Shown here: positions 1-6,205 of the stretch, in pieces
Layout: each line of letters starts with the position of its first letter
How positions within the stretch are numbered: the stretch's first letter is position 1
From: Flavobacteriaceae bacterium
GTDB lineage: Bacteria; Bacteroidota; Bacteroidia; Flavobacteriales; Flavobacteriaceae
DNA: 11,781 bases
Direction: 5' to 3'
Assembly: GCA_947443815.1 (NCBI GenBank)
Contig: CANEXR010000060.1
Coordinates: 1-11,781, forward strand
Notes under the pieces: generated by a model
The model's input: only the letters and a program-made list of their open reading frames with translations
Told to the model about the DNA's origin: nothing
The model's database searches: none
Program-made: the position numbers and the translations under genes

Positions 1-244
1 ATATTACTATTTTTTTTTAAGACCAACGATAGTCGTTTTTAAATTATTTATAAGATATTATGGTTTAAATATATAAAAAGGTCTTAAATTATAAAATAAT
101 TAAGTTTAATTTGTCTATAAATAGTTGTTAATTATTTTATTTTAATAAATGAAGTGGGGGTTGATAAATAGTGTTTAAAACCTGTAGGGAGTAATTAGAT
201 TTAAGTGTTAAAATCACAAATTGTATTTTACTATTTATTGATTT

Positions 245-298
245 TGTCATTTCGAGGATGGAGAAATCACATTTTGTAAATCTATCATGAGATTCTTC
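245..298. repeat. Decayed dispersed intergenic repeat (GTCATTTCGA type)
   Basis: The stretch starts with TGTCATTTCGAGGATGGAG and carries an imperfect inverted repeat with arms at 261-272 (GAGAAATCACAT) and 287-298 (ATGAGATTCTTC), which match at 9 of 12 positions. From memory, sequences of the form GTCATTTCGA...GAGAAATC are scattered between genes in many flavobacterial genomes, usually as better palindromes. This copy would then be a degenerate one. Assignment to a repeat family is inference, because no second copy lies in the window. Confidence 0.45.
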
Positions 299-395
299 TG
301 TTGGAAATAAAACAACTTTTTTTATAAATTACTACCAACTAGTTATAAATGCATTTTTTTAATTGATATACAATAGTTCAAGCTATTACAAAGCA

Positions 396-423
396 AAAAA
401 ACCATTCTAAAAAATGGTTTTTT
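396..423 (-). terminator. Terminator of the TPR-aroE transcript
   Basis: Perfect 11-bp inverted repeat: arms 396-406 (AAAAAACCATT) and 413-423 (AATGGTTTTTT), loop of 6 bases. It lies 23 bases past the aroE stop codon. Read on the minus strand it is a hairpin ending in a U run, as in intrinsic terminators. The symmetric A and T runs mean it could also stop transcription coming from the left. Confidence 0.8.
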
Positions 424-446
424 AAATTATTTCAAAGAATTAGGTA

Positions 447-1196
447 TTATTTATTCCAAACTTTCCATGCTTTTTCAGCTTGAAAAATAAGCATATCTAG
501 GCCGTTTTTAATTTGTGCACCTTGTTCTTTTGCTTTTTTTAAAAATTGAGTTTCAGCGGGATTGTAAATTAAGTCATAAGCAATATGCTTTTCTGTGAAA
601 AATTCATACGGAATTTTGGGAAAAGCTTCTGTTTTAGGGCTTGTTCCTACTGGTGTGGAGTTGATTATGATTTGATAATTATCAAAAGTTGTTGCGTTAA
701 TTCTTTCGTAATCAATGGCGTTTTCTTTGGCTTCTCGGGATACAAAGGTGTATAGAATCCCCAATTGATCTAAAGCAAATGCAACTCCTTTTGAAGCACC
801 TCCTGTTCCTAGAATTAGGGCTTTTTTATGATGTGGCTCTAATAATGGTTTTAAAGATTTTTTAAAGCCATAATAATCGGTATTATAGCCTTTTAATTCT
901 CCTTTTTTGGTGAATTTTATAGTATTTACTGCACCAATTAAAGCGGCATTTTTCGATAATTTATGTAAAAAAGGCATTACGGCTTCCTTGTATGGAATTG
1001 TTACATTCAACCCTTTTAAATCGGGATTGTTTTTTATTAATTCGGTAAAAAAGTTAATATCTGGAATATCAAAATTTTCATAACTGCAACCTTGAAAGTT
1101 TTCGTTATTGAATTTATCTGTAAAATATCCTTTTGAAAAAGAATAATTAATATTTCGACCTAATAGACCAAAGCGTTTTCGAACAATTTCAATCAT
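447..1196 (-). CDS. aroE: Shikimate dehydrogenase
   Basis: Reduces 3-dehydroshikimate to shikimate with NADPH, the fourth step of the chorismate pathway, in the cytoplasm. The 249-residue protein is slightly short for the family (about 250-290) but complete. The substrate half shows FGLLGRNINYSFS (residues 9-21) and NVTIPYK with the catalytic Lys70. GAVNTI (88-93) and GYNTDYYG with catalytic Asp107 follow. The cofactor half has the glycine loop GTGGA (130-134), Arg154 after the second strand (fits NADP preference), NSTPVGTSP (179-187), YDLIYNP (207-213) and the closing NGLDMLIFQAEKAW. The ATG overlaps the stop of the upstream TPR gene as TAATG, which suggests translational coupling, and a terminator follows the stop. 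The identification is secure. The paralogue YdiB (quinate/shikimate) is less likely, given the single-copy flavobacterial sequence type. Confidence 0.96.
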   Translation of the reverse strand: MIEIVRKRFGLLGRNINYSFSKGYFTDKFNNENFQGCSYENFDIPDINFFTELIKNNPDLKGLNVTIPYKEAVMPFLHKLSKNAALIGAVNTIKFTKKGELKGYNTDYYGFKKSLKPLLEPHHKKALILGTGGASKGVAFALDQLGILYTFVSREAKENAIDYERINATTFDNYQIIINSTPVGTSPKTEAFPKIPYEFFTEKHIAYDLIYNPAETQFLKKAKEQGAQIKNGLDMLIFQAEKAWKVWNK

Positions 1197-2593
1197 TATA
1201 ATTTTTTATGTTTTGCGATATAATTTTGAACCATTTTGCGAGTCCAAACTACTGGAAATAGGTCTTCAATAAGAATGTAATTGTCAAAATTCAAGCGCAT
1301 GGCATTACTCAAATGGAATTTTGCTTTTGTATCTTGTTGAATCATGAAATACAATCCTGCTAAACGGTATTCGATTTCGTTTTCTTCCGGAAAATATTCA
1401 GAGGCATGTAATAAGGTTTGAATAGCGCTTTCGAATTCTCCAAGAAATTGAAGAATATCCACCCAAAACAACCATGTATCTAATTGATAATCTCCAAATT
1501 CTACGGCTTTTCGATAGCCAAATTCGGCTTCTTCAAAGAAGTTCATTTGTTTGTTTATGGTTGCAAAACGTTTCCAATACAATCGGTTTTGATTGTCTAT
1601 TGCGAGGGCTTTGTTTACGTAAAATAATGCTTTTTGAAAGTTTTTCTGGCGCACATAAAAATCAGTAATGGCAATCCAACCTTTGTCTAAAAGAGGATCT
1701 TCATGAACGGTTTTGTTGAAATATTTCAAGGCAAGTACTTTGTTGCCTAATTTTTCGTAACATTTTCCAATTCGGAGTAAGGCATACGAAGTTGCATCAT
1801 CTAATTCGATGGTTCTGTTGTAACTTTCTATGGCTTCTTCGTATTTTTTTAAGCGTTCAAAGGCTTTGGCTCTTTCCATAAAAGCGCCTAAAAATTCGTC
1901 ATCAATTAAGGTTGCGTAATCAAAGGCACGAATGGCATTTTCATAGTCTTTTATGCCATAATACAAGCGTCCCATTTGATGCCAAGCAATTTCGCTGTAT
2001 GGATTTTTGTCAATGTATTTGTTTAAATAAACAATGGCATCTAGATTTTGATCTAAAAACTCAAAACAATAGACTACATTGTACAGAGCGGATTGGTCTT
2101 CAAGATCTTCTTCTAAGCATTTGATGAAACTTTCTTTTGCCATTTCGAGATTGTCCATGAATAAGTATTCCATGCCTATTAAATTATAGACATCGGCATA
2201 ATCATCGGTGTACTTTAAAGCTATTTTTAATAATTCAACCGCTTTTTCGTGTTGGTCTCTTTTAGAATAGATATTGGCTTTTTGAATGTAAATTTCTTCG
2301 TTAGTGGGTTCGATGGCATAGAGTTCATTTAGTAACTTTTCGGCTATTTCTAGTTTGTCATCGTAAACCAGCATTTCTACTTGGACCAATTTCAATCCTG
2401 TTGATTTTGGATGTTGTTCCAAGGCTAGTTTTAGGGCTTTTTTTGCCAAAGAGGCCTTACCGATATCGAGATAATGAAGAATAATTTCTTCAAATTCTTC
2501 TGAATCAAAAAAGAGTACTTTGTTTGTTTTTAACATGGACTCAAATTTGGACAGCGATAGGTTATAATCTTCTTCTTCGTTGCTTAATTGCAT
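1196..2593 (-). CDS. Tetratricopeptide repeat protein
   Basis: A 465-residue protein made almost entirely of about twelve TPR units of 33-34 residues, running from about residue 34 to 438. Well-formed units include IYIQKANIYSKRDQHEKAVE (101-120), the unit from about 202 (AWHQMGRLYYGIKDYENAI), the one from about 236 (AFMERAKAFERLKKYEEAI) and the one from about 270 (YALLRIGKCYEKLGNKVLAL). There is no signal peptide, lipobox, membrane segment or catalytic domain, so it should be a cytoplasmic superhelical scaffold for protein-protein contact. The N-terminal 30 residues are acidic and outside the repeats. It is co-transcribed with aroE (TAATG overlap), but nothing in the sequence links it to shikimate synthesis. 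The partner is unknown. The TPR call is secure and the role open. Confidence 0.9.
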   Translation of the reverse strand: MQLSNEEEDYNLSLSKFESMLKTNKVLFFDSEEFEEIILHYLDIGKASLAKKALKLALEQHPKSTGLKLVQVEMLVYDDKLEIAEKLLNELYAIEPTNEEIYIQKANIYSKRDQHEKAVELLKIALKYTDDYADVYNLIGMEYLFMDNLEMAKESFIKCLEEDLEDQSALYNVVYCFEFLDQNLDAIVYLNKYIDKNPYSEIAWHQMGRLYYGIKDYENAIRAFDYATLIDDEFLGAFMERAKAFERLKKYEEAIESYNRTIELDDATSYALLRIGKCYEKLGNKVLALKYFNKTVHEDPLLDKGWIAITDFYVRQKNFQKALFYVNKALAIDNQNRLYWKRFATINKQMNFFEEAEFGYRKAVEFGDYQLDTWLFWVDILQFLGEFESAIQTLLHASEYFPEENEIEYRLAGLYFMIQQDTKAKFHLSNAMRLNFDNYILIEDLFPVVWTRKMVQNYIAKHKKL

Positions 2594-2661
2594 ACTTTGT
2601 TTTTTTGAATTTGGCCTAAATAAAGTTAGGTAATCGTACGTGTTATGCTATTGCAATTTTG

Positions 2662-2678
2662 AATTGTTGTGAACAATT
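2662..2678. promoter_or_regulatory. Palindromic operator candidate upstream of TPR-aroE
   Basis: AATTGTTGTGAACAATT is an inverted repeat with 7-bp arms (2662-2668 and 2672-2678) and a 3-base spacer. It lies about 70 bases upstream of the TPR start and about 35 bases upstream of a near-consensus -7 element. The size and symmetry fit a dimeric regulator site. No regulator gene is nearby, so the function is inference. Confidence 0.3.
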
Positions 2679-2712
2679 TAATTAACAATAGGCATTTTGG
2701 TTTAGACGGATA

Positions 2713-2797
2713 CCCTAGCCCTGATAGCAGCGGAAATCCTTTTTCTTTTTTTCTTTAAAAAAGAAAAAGATTGCAGCGTATAGCAGGAAATAGCTCC
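2713..2797. repeat. Flavobacterial intergenic element with a 13-bp hairpin
   Basis: The element has a left flank starting CCCTAGCCCTGAT (2713), a central perfect inverted repeat (arms 2739-2751 and 2757-2769, loop TCTTT) and a right flank ending AGCAGGAAATAGCTCC (2797). The flanks share short direct repeats: GCAGCG at 2727-2732 and 2773-2778, and ATAGCAG at 2724-2730 and again ending at 2786. The flanks are clearly more GC-rich than the surrounding DNA. From memory, very similar flanks around a variable hairpin recur between genes in Flavobacterium genomes; a single copy here cannot prove that. It lies 65 bases past the aminotransferase stop, so the hairpin may also end that transcript. A structured RNA (the described Flavo-1 motif is one to compare) is an alternative. 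Confidence 0.55.
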
Positions 2798-2861
2798 AAA
2801 ATTTTTTATTTATAGAAATAATTTAGCAGTTCTGTTTTGTTGTTTTATTTTCAAAAAAGTG

Positions 2862-4049
2862 TTATTCTGCATTCATTATTTCATCCATCACTTGGAGGAT
2901 TATGGAACAGCCTTCTTGTATTTCTTGTTTAGAAATGGTTAAAGGAGGCGTGATTCGGATGGCGCATGCTTCAAAAAGTAACCAGAATAAAATCAATCCT
3001 TTGTCTTGGCATTTTAAAATCACTTGATTGGTGATGTCTGCACTTTTGGTCATTGCGGCAAGCATTAATCCTTTTCCTCTTATTTCTTCTATCAAAGGAT
3101 GTACCAAAAGGCTTCTGAAGAGTTTTTCTTTTTCTAATGCCTCTGTCATTAAATCCGTTTCAGTTATTTCTTGCAAAGTGGCTAAGCAGGCTGACGCAAT
3201 GACAGGATGTCCTCCAAAAGTAGTGATATGACCTAGTTTTGGGTGATCACTCAGTAGGTCCATCATAGCGGATGAAGCGGTAAATGCGCCTACTGGCATG
3301 CCGCCGCCCATTCCTTTTCCCATTACTACAATATCAGGAACGACATCATAGTTTTGAAAACCAAAGAGTTTGCCTGTTCTTCCAAAACCGGGTTGAATTT
3401 CGTCGAGAATCATGATGGCGCCAACTTCGGTGCAGCGTTGTCGTACTTTTTGTAGAAAATTATCGTGTGGCTGAATGAATCCTGCTCCTCCTTGAATGGT
3501 TTCCAGAATGATTCCGGCTGTTTTGGTAGTTATTTTTTGTAAATCATCTTCGTTGTTGAAGGTTATGAAATCGACATCAGGAATTAAAGGCCGAAAAATT
3601 TGTTTGCGTTCTTCAAATCCCATGACGCTCATAGAGCCCATTGTATTGCCGTGATAGGCATTGTGACACGAAATTAATTGGCTTCTTCCGGTGGTTCTTC
3701 GGGCGAGTTTTAAAGCGCCTTCAATGGCTTCTGTTCCAGAATTGACCAGATAGGTTTTGTCTAAAGGAGCGGGTAGGAGTGTGGCTAGTAATTTGCAATA
3801 CGCAACGGCTGGACTTTGAGAATATTCGCCATATACCATGACATGGGAATATTTGTCTAATTGGTCTTTTATGGCTTGATTGACTCTTGGGTGTTGGTGA
3901 CCAAGCGCACAGGCAGAAACTCCAGCTACAAAATCCAAGTATTTTTTGGAATTGGTATCATAAATATAAGAGCCAACGGCGTGCGAAACTTCCATTCCTA
4001 AGGGATAGGGTGAGGTTTGTGCTTGGTATGTTATAAAATCGGGATTCAT
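2862..4049 (-). CDS. Class III PLP-dependent aminotransferase
   Basis: Fold-type I, class III aminotransferase of 395 residues, the usual family length and cytoplasmic. Visible landmarks are FVAGVSACALGHQHPRV (40-56), the phosphate-binding SGTEA (104-108), AYHG with His133, the LDEIQPGFGRTG block with Asp216 (pairs with the pyridine nitrogen) and Gln219, MGKGMGGGMP with the Schiff-base Lys245, TTFGGHP (276-282), and Arg365 in IRITPP for the substrate carboxylate. Relatives act on acetylornithine, ornithine or 4-aminobutyrate. No arg, put or gab gene is nearby, so the amino donor cannot be fixed from sequence. The start is 69 bases after the OstA-like stop on the same strand, with no terminator or convincing promoter between them, so co-transcription is likely. 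The family call is secure. Confidence 0.92.
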   Translation of the reverse strand: MNPDFITYQAQTSPYPLGMEVSHAVGSYIYDTNSKKYLDFVAGVSACALGHQHPRVNQAIKDQLDKYSHVMVYGEYSQSPAVAYCKLLATLLPAPLDKTYLVNSGTEAIEGALKLARRTTGRSQLISCHNAYHGNTMGSMSVMGFEERKQIFRPLIPDVDFITFNNEDDLQKITTKTAGIILETIQGGAGFIQPHDNFLQKVRQRCTEVGAIMILDEIQPGFGRTGKLFGFQNYDVVPDIVVMGKGMGGGMPVGAFTASSAMMDLLSDHPKLGHITTFGGHPVIASACLATLQEITETDLMTEALEKEKLFRSLLVHPLIEEIRGKGLMLAAMTKSADITNQVILKCQDKGLILFWLLFEACAIRITPPLTISKQEIQEGCSIILQVMDEIMNAE

Positions 4050-4118
4050 TATTGGTATTTACAAAGTTTTTGAAAGAGACTCATTTTGTTGTTTTAGTAG
4101 GACTGATTCAAGGAAAGC

Positions 4119-5759
4119 CTATTTTTTATTTTTTGGTTTGGTCTTTTTCTTATCATAATTTAAGGTTTCTTTACGAACCTTCATAGGGACATCTTTTTTG
4201 GCTTCTTCGGCTTTACTTTCTTTGAGTATTTTTTCGTTGTCTTCGTTTTCCTCTGGGGGAAAAATATCGTCTTTCGATTTGATTCGCTCCTCGCCACGCC
4301 ACAGTAATCCTCGAAGTTTTCGTGCATTTTCTGGTAATTCTTTTTCTGGAAAAAGATCACCATCAACTTGTTTGAAACGCGTAATGTTTTCTATTTTGTT
4401 TTTATCAAAAAGAATGTTGATTCTACTACTCACACTTTTGTCTATTCCAACGAGTTCTTGGACTTCATTACGAGAGAAATAAATCACCTCTGTATTTTTA
4501 ATAATATCAACATCATGAAGTTTACCGTCAAGAAATTTTCCATAAAGGTTTTGTCCTTTTACCTGATTAAATCCGGTTCCTAAGGTGTCTTTTGAGACCA
4601 AAAAAGTGTTGTTGAGTACTTTGAGGGAATCTAGTTTTTGGGTACTGTTGTCACCAATAAGATGCATTACATCTCCTGTAATTTGGTTTTCGCCATTCCA
4701 AAGTATTGGATTACCCATTAATTTGGTCAAAGCTGTTTTCGAACTCGAATGTATCGAATCGCATTTGCCGCTCATATCTGTTTTATAAAACCGGACATTG
4801 TTAAACGCGCGAATGATTCGGTTTCCTTCTTTTCCGGTTACCATTAATTTTTTGCCATGGATATAAACAGAATCATTTTCGACAAAGTTTACTGCAACCG
4901 CTCTTTTGGTTACAAACATAGAATCCTGTTTTTTATATATTTCAGCATAATGTCCTTTGACAATTCCACGATTGATTGAGTCGGTGATTTTTACGTTTCG
5001 TGTGGCAGAGGCAAATTCTCGGTTGCGATCGTAGTACAAACTGTCACCTTTTATAATTCGGTCATCATATTTGATATACGATTTATTAAGGAAATGTGCT
5101 AGATTTTTCTTGGTGTCATAAAATCCTTTTTCGGTATAAATGTAATTGGCTTTGCTAGTAATTGTGGAAGGTCCTAAAAGATAAGAATGTCCTGAATTGC
5201 TATAATAATCCAAATGATTTGATTGTATGACATAAGTTGGATTTGTAATAGTAACCGCGGTTAAAAATTGAAATTTTTTCTGTGCTACATAATACCTTCC
5301 TGATTTACTTACCAATGTGTTTTTAAGATTAGTAATAGTTCCTTTTGTATTGTAAAATACTTCTTGTGTATTTCTGTCAAAATTGATTGTGTCGGTGACT
5401 AATGTAGCATCAGGCGAGCTCATTACTGCATCTCCAGTTGCAAATGCTTTTTTAACATTACCACTATATTCAGCATATTTACTATTTAAAAATAAAGTGT
5501 CGCCTTGAACCAATTGCACATTTCCAAAAGCTTTTATGTAATTTTCTTTTTGGAAATAGTAGGCTTTATTACAAGTCATAATGACACCATCATGATTGAC
5601 GCGAACATTTCCGGTAAGTAATAAGGCATCAGGAACTTCCGTTTGATTGACATCTGCGAAATCGGAATTTTCGACAATGATTTTTTTAGGTGTTTGTGCC
5701 AAAAGCAATTGAAAACTTAGCAACAAGAAACATATAATGAAAAACTGAGATTTCTTCAA
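4119..5759 (-). CDS. OstA/LptA-like LPS transport protein, TTG start
   Basis: An exported 546-residue protein of the type annotated in Bacteroidetes as OstA-like. Residues 1-21 form a signal peptide (KK, hydrophobic core, LLLAQ; cleavage probably after Ala21). The next 150 or so residues show the OstA/LptA beta-jellyroll pattern: LLTGNVRVNHDGV (47-59), CNKAYYF (63-69), AFGNVQLVQGDTL (77-89). Further similar beta-rich repeats follow to about residue 440. The family carries LPS across the periplasm from LptC to LptD, so the likely site is the periplasm. The last 50 or so residues are rich in Lys and Glu and probably disordered, ending KKKTKPKNKK. It is far longer than E. coli LptA (about 185 residues). 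The start codon is TTG: an in-frame TGA sits at 5777-5775, no ATG lies between, and the next Met (residue 61) would lose the signal peptide. Confidence 0.85.
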   Translation of the reverse strand: MKKSQFFIICFLLLSFQLLLAQTPKKIIVENSDFADVNQTEVPDALLLTGNVRVNHDGVIMTCNKAYYFQKENYIKAFGNVQLVQGDTLFLNSKYAEYSGNVKKAFATGDAVMSSPDATLVTDTINFDRNTQEVFYNTKGTITNLKNTLVSKSGRYYVAQKKFQFLTAVTITNPTYVIQSNHLDYYSNSGHSYLLGPSTITSKANYIYTEKGFYDTKKNLAHFLNKSYIKYDDRIIKGDSLYYDRNREFASATRNVKITDSINRGIVKGHYAEIYKKQDSMFVTKRAVAVNFVENDSVYIHGKKLMVTGKEGNRIIRAFNNVRFYKTDMSGKCDSIHSSSKTALTKLMGNPILWNGENQITGDVMHLIGDNSTQKLDSLKVLNNTFLVSKDTLGTGFNQVKGQNLYGKFLDGKLHDVDIIKNTEVIYFSRNEVQELVGIDKSVSSRINILFDKNKIENITRFKQVDGDLFPEKELPENARKLRGLLWRGEERIKSKDDIFPPEENEDNEKILKESKAEEAKKDVPMKVRKETLNYDKKKTKPKNKK

Positions 5760-5775
5760 TGGATTTAATTTTTGT

Positions 5776-5783
5776 CAAATTTA
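5776..5783 (-). promoter_or_regulatory. Candidate -7 element for the OstA-like gene
   Basis: The minus strand reads TAAATTTG, an exact match to the Bacteroidetes TAnnTTTG -7 consensus, 16 bases before the TTG start codon. This would give a leader of only about 10 bases. The nearest upstream TTG (5798-5796) is 12 bases away, shorter than the usual spacing to the -33 element, so the promoter is plausible but not certain. Confidence 0.35.
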
Positions 5784-5796
5784 TGAAAAAGGTTAC

Positions 5797-5834
5797 AATC
5801 CTAATCCATATTAGGATTTATTTATAATTAGGAT
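5797..5834. promoter_or_regulatory. Triple ATTAGGAT operator candidate
   Basis: AATCCTAAT (5797-5805) and ATTAGGATT (5810-5818) form a perfect 9-bp inverted repeat around CCAT. A third, direct copy, ATTAGGAT (5827-5834), begins 17 bases after the second. The cluster lies just upstream of the -7 candidate for the OstA-like gene and could be a binding array for a repressor or activator. On the plus strand the hairpin could also be read as a short stem-loop, but no T run follows, which argues against a terminator. Confidence 0.35.
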
Positions 5835-6063
5835 AAAGTATTTTGAAATAGGAGTCCTTTTTCAGACTTAATTTTTCTAAAGGAATAAAATAGAAGAGGA
5901 ACATTAAAACTATATGTGATATAGAAAATTTGCGATTTAAATTGGTTAGTAAACTACAATTTCCATTTAAAAAAAGAAGAATATTTTTGTGTTTTTTTAA
6001 GAGAATAGTATTGGGTGTTTTGTGTTTCATAATTTTAAAAATGAAATTTTATTTGTTAACAAA

Positions 6064-6077
6064 AAGGAGAACTCCTT
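6064..6077. promoter_or_regulatory. Small palindrome upstream of amylase
   Basis: AAGGAGAACTCCTT has perfect 6-bp arms (6064-6069 and 6072-6077) with a 2-base spacer, about 130 bases before the amylase start. It stands out in otherwise A/T-only sequence. It may be a regulator site; nothing beyond its symmetry and position supports this. Confidence 0.2.
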
Positions 6078-6205
6078 CGTTGTAGTTACTATTTGTATAT
6101 TCTTTGAAATAGCTTTTCAATAAAAAAGTATTAAATTTATAAGTTAAAGTTTGAAAAAATAGGATATCAATAAAATAACTTAAATTACCTTAATTAATTT
6201 TTTGT

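Larger units (their letters stand above)
1..446. other. Non-coding region downstream of aroE
   Basis: Very AT-rich stretch with no credible reading frame on either strand. It holds a decayed repeat-like sequence (245-298) and the aroE terminator (396-423), both listed separately. A 9-bp inverted pair, ATAAATAGT at 164-172 and ACTATTTAT at 230-238, flanks about 57 bases that contain two similar words (GTGTTTAAAA at 171-180 and GTGTTAAAA at 205-213). In sequence this AT-rich the pair could be chance. The gene to the left, if any starts nearby, lies outside the window. Confidence 0.6.
2594..2861. other. Intergenic region between aminotransferase and TPR gene
   Basis: This 268-base gap contains no reading frame. 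It holds a near-perfect 17-base palindrome (2662-2678) and a repeat-like element with a central hairpin (2713-2797), both listed separately. A minus-strand TAACTTTA at 2628-2621 is one base off the Bacteroidetes -7 consensus TAnnTTTG. A TTG at 2656-2654 lies 25 bases upstream of it, longer than the usual spacing. A weak promoter for the TPR-aroE pair is therefore possible but not established. Confidence 0.5.
5760..6205. other. Divergent intergenic region, OstA-like / amylase
   Basis: These 446 bases separate two divergently transcribed genes and should carry both promoters. They hold three copies of an ATTAGGAT word (5797-5834), a TAAATTTG -7 candidate for the OstA-like gene (5783-5776, minus strand) and a palindrome at 6064-6077. 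On the amylase side I find no exact TAnnTTTG, only versions with one extra base between TA and TTTG, such as TATTCTTTG near 6098-6106. A 70-codon minus-strand frame (5818-6030) is judged not to be a gene. Confidence 0.5.

Noticed and set aside
2739..2769. Plain intrinsic terminator of the aminotransferase gene
   Set aside because: Not excluded, but the stem is A/T with few G/C pairs and it is embedded in distinctive flanks, so I report the complete element instead of only a terminator.
4181..4482. Overlapping open frames inside the 3' part of the OstA-like gene, possible frameshift or second gene
   Set aside because: The main frame is unbroken for 546 codons from signal peptide to tail; the others have Ser-rich or Lys-rich shadow composition.
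5818..6030. A 70-codon minus-strand open frame in the divergent intergenic region
   Set aside because: Its composition (Lys, Leu, Phe, Ile) is what AT-rich non-coding DNA gives, it matches no family I recognise, has no promoter motif, and overlaps the ATTAGGAT cluster.
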